DNA from: Oscillospiraceae bacterium
GTDB lineage: Bacteria > Bacillota > Clostridia > Oscillospirales > CAG-272
Reading direction: 5' to 3'
NCBI GenBank assembly: GCA_015065045.1
Contig: SVRB01000010.1
Location: 1-25,125, forward strand
DNA: 25,125 nucleotides
The notes below the pieces were generated by a model. It made no database searches, had not been told where the DNA came from, and saw nothing but the letters and a program-made list of their open reading frames with translations. The translations under genes were made by a program, and so were the position numbers. Of the stretch, positions 23,454 through 25,125 are shown in pieces. The stretch's first letter is position 1; the number at the start of each line of letters is the position of its first letter.

Positions 23454-25125
23454 ATGAAGAAGAATACTCAGCTCAGAGAAAAGGTAGAGTTTAAGACTAT
23501 AAAGGAACTCATCGAAAAAACTTGTGAAAAATACAAGGATGACTACGTACACGTTTTTAAAAACTCTCCTCGCGATAAAGAATTAACTAAAATCAAATAT
23601 GAACAGCTTATCGAGGATGTTAGAGGTCTTGCAACTGAGTTTATAGCAAGAGGTTTTAAGGATAAACATATCTCTTTGATTGGTAAATTATCATACCCTT
23701 GGGTTTGTGTTTATTGGGCAACACTTTCTATCGGTTCGGTTTTGGTTCCTCTCGATCCCGAATGGACGGCAGAAGATCTTTCCGATACAATAACAAAAGC
23801 TGACGCTTGTGCTGTTTGTATTGGTAAGGATATAAACGATAAAGTTGCTGTTATCACAGAAAAGACCGGAATAAACGATATTATAACACTTGAAGGTGAC
23901 GAAGAAGATACTATTCGAGCTCTTATCGAGTCAGGTAAGAAACGTATCGAAGAGGGAGATAACTCATATTTCGAAACCGAACCTGATCCTGACAAATTGA
24001 GCTTACTTGTATTCACTTCAGGTACAACAGGAAAAGGAAAAGGAGTAATGCTTTCACAGACAGCGGTTCTTTCTGACCTTGCTGATGTTATTCCTTACAT
24101 GGATTTCTCCAAAAAAACAATAGCGCTCCTTCCTCCCCATCACACATATGGTTCAAGTGTTGCGATTCTTGGACAGACCTCTATTGGTTGCGAGATTTAT
24201 ATTTCTGCCGGTATAAAGTATATTCAAAAAGAGCTTAAGGAACAAAAGCCCGGTCATATCGTTCTTGTTCCTTTGTATCTTGAAACATTCTACAGAAAAA
24301 TAAATGCAAACATTAAAGAACAAGGTAAAGACAAGCTTGTTGCAAAGATGATAAAAACAAGCAATGCGCTCCGCAAGGTTGGTATCGACGTAAGAAGAAA
24401 GCTCTTTAAGAGCATTTTGGATGTTTTCGGCGGAGAAACAACAATGTTGATCTCCGGTGGCGCTCCTATTACTCAAGATATTATGAATTTCTTTGATTCT
24501 ATCGGTATTTCTGTTCTTAATGGATATGGAATCACAGAATGTGCTCCTATTATCGCAGTTAACCATAGTAAGTGGACGGTTCCCGGAAGCGTAGGATTCC
24601 CTCTTAATATTGATGATATCAAGATAAACGAACCTAACGAAGACGGCGAAGGTGAAATTTGTGTTAAAGGTCCTAACGTAATGCTTGGTTACTATAAGGA
24701 TGAAGAAACCACAAAAGAAGCGTTTACAGAGGATGGATACTTCAGAACAGGTGACTATGGTAAGTTCAATGAAGACGGTGCATTGTTTATTACCGGAAGA
24801 CTTAAGAACTTAATCATTCTTTCTAACGGAAAGAACGTATACCCTGAGGAAATAGAAACAGAATTGGCTTCCGTTCCCGGTGTTCTTGATATTATTGTGT
24901 ACGAAGGACAGAGTAAGCGCGGTGTTGAAAACAACAAGATCGTTGCTGAAATATTCCCCGATAAAGAGTATATCGAAAAGAATAATATAGAAGATGTTCA
25001 GGCGTATTTGCAGGAATTTGCAGAGGGAAATATGTGGCAGGGTGACTGTATTCAGCTTGCATTAGACCCGGCAAATGACGGATATATATCGCCTAACGGT
25101 TACGGAACAGATGACTATGAGCTTG
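23454..25125 (+). CDS. AMP-binding (acyl-CoA synthetase-like) ligase, 3' end outside the window; C-terminal part anomalous
   Basis: The frame stays open for 557 codons to the window edge. ANL-superfamily ligases activate carboxylates as acyl-AMP and usually pass them to CoA. The P-loop TSGTTGKGKG is at 188-197, the YGITE motif at 358-362, the ATP-binding YFRTGDYG motif is present, and the hinge GRLKNLIILSNGKNVYPEEIE is of the long-chain fatty acid type. Activity on fatty acids is inferred. After EDVQAYLQEF (about residue 522) the expected NK-LP-YK segment and the catalytic lysine region are missing. The last ~35 residues (NMWQGDCIQLALDP, then GYGTDDYEL) instead resemble CBM9/DOMON-type carbohydrate-binding domains. 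Confidence 0.85.
   Translation, partial: MKKNTQLREKVEFKTIKELIEKTCEKYKDDYVHVFKNSPRDKELTKIKYEQLIEDVRGLATEFIARGFKDKHISLIGKLSYPWVCVYWATLSIGSVLVPLDPEWTAEDLSDTITKADACAVCIGKDINDKVAVITEKTGINDIITLEGDEEDTIRALIESGKKRIEEGDNSYFETEPDPDKLSLLVFTSGTTGKGKGVMLSQTAVLSDLADVIPYMDFSKKTIALLPPHHTYGSSVAILGQTSIGCEIYISAGIKYIQKELKEQKPGHIVLVPLYLETFYRKINANIKEQGKDKLVAKMIKTSNALRKVGIDVRRKLFKSILDVFGGETTMLISGGAPITQDIMNFFDSIGISVLNGYGITECAPIIAVNHSKWTVPGSVGFPLNIDDIKINEPNEDGEGEICVKGPNVMLGYYKDEETTKEAFTEDGYFRTGDYGKFNEDGALFITGRLKNLIILSNGKNVYPEEIETELASVPGVLDIIVYEGQSKRGVENNKIVAEIFPDKEYIEKNNIEDVQAYLQEFAEGNMWQGDCIQLALDPANDGYISPNGYGTDDYEL

Noticed and set aside
1..25125. CRISPR array, insertion sequence, prophage or defence island
   Set aside because: No regularly spaced repeats, transposase, integrase or nuclease genes were found; composition and gene content look like ordinary chromosomal core.

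Overview
The window looks like chromosomal core sequence from a low-GC Gram-positive anaerobe of the class Clostridia (Oscillospirales/Ruminococcus-type is my best guess). Support comes from strong GGAGG ribosome binding sites, TTGACA/TATAAT promoters, an unlinked ECF energising module, a ClpE-type Clp ATPase, the yceD-rpmF pair, a SpoVB-like flippase and PdaA/DacF-like wall enzymes. Both ends are cut inside genes: ruvB on the left and an acyl-CoA synthetase-like gene on the right.

Left block (1-11980, + strand). Ten tightly packed genes look like one long operon: ruvB (3' part), a SAM-dependent methyltransferase, ecfA1-ecfA2-ecfT, truA, a DUF5711 membrane-anchored protein, a CvpA-like membrane protein, a ClpE-like AAA+ unfoldase and a large P-type ATPase-like protein. 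A perfect 17-bp hairpin closes the block. The last gene is the most striking item in the window. It is a full-length, ten-helix P-type ATPase fold in which the phosphorylated aspartate (DKTGT) has become His-Lys-Asp-Gly-Val and the TGD and GDGVND motifs are also lost. It is apparently a pseudo-pump kept as an intact 932-codon frame.

Middle block (12100-16300). A tRNA-Val(GAC) with its own promoter and a bidirectional terminator is followed on the minus strand by a DUF1015 protein, an ABC exporter with fused domains, bL32 (rpmF) and the DUF177 protein (yceD). The last two are driven by a consensus promoter.

Right block (16400-25125). A SpoVB-like flippase (+) converges on a small P-loop protein (-), sharing a bidirectional terminator whose loop contains the flippase stop codon. 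The P-loop gene has a consensus promoter, a long inverted repeat over its -10 box and a leader with two 7-bp helices that could form a pseudoknot or a switch beside the ribosome binding site. Further minus-strand genes are glucose-6-phosphate isomerase, a D-Ala-D-Ala carboxypeptidase with an apparent ACG start codon, and a PdaA-like deacetylase. Diverging from these on the + strand are malic enzyme and a perfectly promoted AMP-binding ligase. The last ~35 codons of the ligase no longer resemble its family and look more like a carbohydrate-binding domain, so this is either a real fusion or an assembly junction.

No insertion sequence, phage gene, CRISPR array or rRNA was seen. No stretch longer than 300 bases lacks a gene.
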